Positions 13,825-14,689 of a stretch of DNA of 14,689 nucleotides are shown in pieces. Location: assembly GCA_023434825.1 (NCBI GenBank), contig JAEYSH010000066.1, forward strand, positions 1 through 14,689. Direction: 5' to 3'. This DNA comes from Methanobacteriota archaeon. Lineage in GTDB: Archaea; Methanobacteriota; Methanobacteria; Methanobacteriales; Methanobacteriaceae. Under the pieces are notes generated by a model. The model had not been told where the DNA came from and made no database searches. It saw nothing but the letters and a program-made list of their open reading frames with translations. Both the position numbers and the translations under genes were made by a program. Position 1 is the first letter of the stretch. Each line of letters begins with the position of its first letter.

Positions 13825-14689
13825 TTGCGCTTAAATAAACTTAATATCATTGGAATCCTAATGATTCTCTTTGCAATATTCATATATGCTACCAATATAC
13901 TCGATCACATAATTTTGAGCATTACTTATCCTTTTCTGGAAGGTTCATCTGAAGGTAAATCTGTAATTCTTTTTGCAGTTATGGGGAGTATATTGCTTTT
14001 ATACCCTTTATTCCGGCAAGAGGGATTCATAGGAAAGAATATTAACAAAAAATTCCCCGAGTTAAGTTTCGATAGTCAAAAATATCTAAAAATAGCCATT
14101 TTAATCCTATTCATAACCTATTTATTCGGGATATTCCTTGAAATATTTATAAGAGTTAAATTTGGAGTTTCGCTGTTTACTACATTTGTTTCATATGGTG
14201 ACAGCATAAGTTCAACCAGTATAACCCACAGCCATATGCTTAAATCCATTTTAGGTTCTTTTATTGAGTTTTTAGGAATTCATGTCCCATCACATATAAA
14301 TACAGGCGTTTCACTGGCACAGTACTTCTCCCCCGTTGCATTTATTATTTTTATTAGTCTGCCCCTTGTCTATTTAGCTGGTTTAATCTCTTTAAGCCGT
14401 AGGAATGATATTTATAAAATCATACTTGCCTTTGGAGTTACTATTTCTTTAATTGGAATGATGGATGGAGGATTATTTTCAACACCCGCCCTTTTTGGCC
14501 TATTAATTCTTTTATCTGTTTATTACATGAAAAAACCATTTTCACTTAAATATTTATCAAAACCATTTTTAATTGTGCTATTTCTGGTTATTTTAAGGCT
14601 TTCTATTGGCTTTTTAGGAACAAACACAGCATATCACGAAGTAACCATTATCAACCCTTCAGATAACATAAATCTCAACGGTTATGATG
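13825..14689 (+). CDS. Multi-helix membrane protein of unknown function, 3' end outside window
   Basis: An open frame of 288 codons runs from TTG at 13825 off the right edge. The start is inferred from GGTGA (13816-13820) four bases upstream. The first in-frame ATG (13861) would cut into the first helix, so TTG is preferred. Predicted membrane helices lie at about 6-26, 46-62, 88-110, 170-190, 198-214, 219-234 and 246-266. Between helices three and four is a polar loop rich in Ser, Thr and His (about 122-162, with SITHSHMLKS and HVPSHINTG). After the last helix, a segment beginning at about 267 (TNTAYHEVTIINPSDN) looks like the start of a soluble domain outside or inside the membrane. I do not recognise the family. 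The position after the polyprenol kinase-family gene, with a 50-nt gap, makes an envelope or lipid-related role conceivable, no more. Confidence 0.75.
   Translation, partial: MRLNKLNIIGILMILFAIFIYATNILDHIILSITYPFLEGSSEGKSVILFAVMGSILLLYPLFRQEGFIGKNINKKFPELSFDSQKYLKIAILILFITYLFGIFLEIFIRVKFGVSLFTTFVSYGDSISSTSITHSHMLKSILGSFIEFLGIHVPSHINTGVSLAQYFSPVAFIIFISLPLVYLAGLISLSRRNDIYKIILAFGVTISLIGMMDGGLFSTPALFGLLILLSVYYMKKPFSLKYLSKPFLIVLFLVILRLSIGFLGTNTAYHEVTIINPSDNINLNGYD

Overview
The window reads as a piece of the chromosome of a methanogenic archaeon of the order Methanobacteriales, most likely a mesophilic Methanobacterium-like species. The evidence is the 3' end of hdrA (heterodisulfide reductase), an archaeal-type S-adenosylmethionine synthetase, an archaeal-type isoleucyl-tRNA synthetase, an iron-sulfur flavoprotein of the dihydromethanopterin reductase family, GGAGG/GGTGA-type ribosome binding sites, AT-rich TATA boxes and T-tract terminators. 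The DNA is strongly AT-rich. From memory, the core order hdrA - glyA - mat - ileS - purL matches Methanothermobacter thermautotrophicus, so this is a conserved backbone with accessory genes inserted.

Layout. 1-524: C-terminal part of HdrA, followed by a hairpin/T-tract terminator. 634-1113 (minus): small five-helix membrane protein, DUF6790-like. 1186-1915: a DUF169 gene broken by a compact insertion of about 46 nt made of two hairpins. 2073-3341: glyA. 3463-4764: dmrX-like flavoprotein followed 18 nt later by a stand-alone LigD-type 3'-phosphoesterase. 4821-5216: small HEAT-repeat protein. 5259-5627 (minus): DUF192 protein. 5848-7083: mat. 7084-7834: a 751-nt gene-free gap holding an AT-rich hairpin and three GC-richer structured elements, the best candidate for something undescribed here. 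7835-13774: ileS, purL and a polyprenol/diacylglycerol kinase-family gene with short gaps. 13825-end: a multi-helix membrane protein with a probable TTG start, cut by the window edge.

How the genes work together. Several genes concern one-carbon and methanogenesis chemistry. HdrA belongs to the electron-bifurcating heterodisulfide reductase complex. SHMT moves one-carbon units between serine and tetrahydromethanopterin. The DmrX-like protein is predicted to reduce dihydromethanopterin to that cofactor, and MAT makes SAM. ileS and purL are housekeeping, and the last two genes are membrane proteins, the first probably acting on lipids.

The points most worth a second look are the hairpin insertion that splits the DUF169 gene at a spacing-conserved site, and the mat-ileS gap with its candidate small RNAs or miniature mobile elements.
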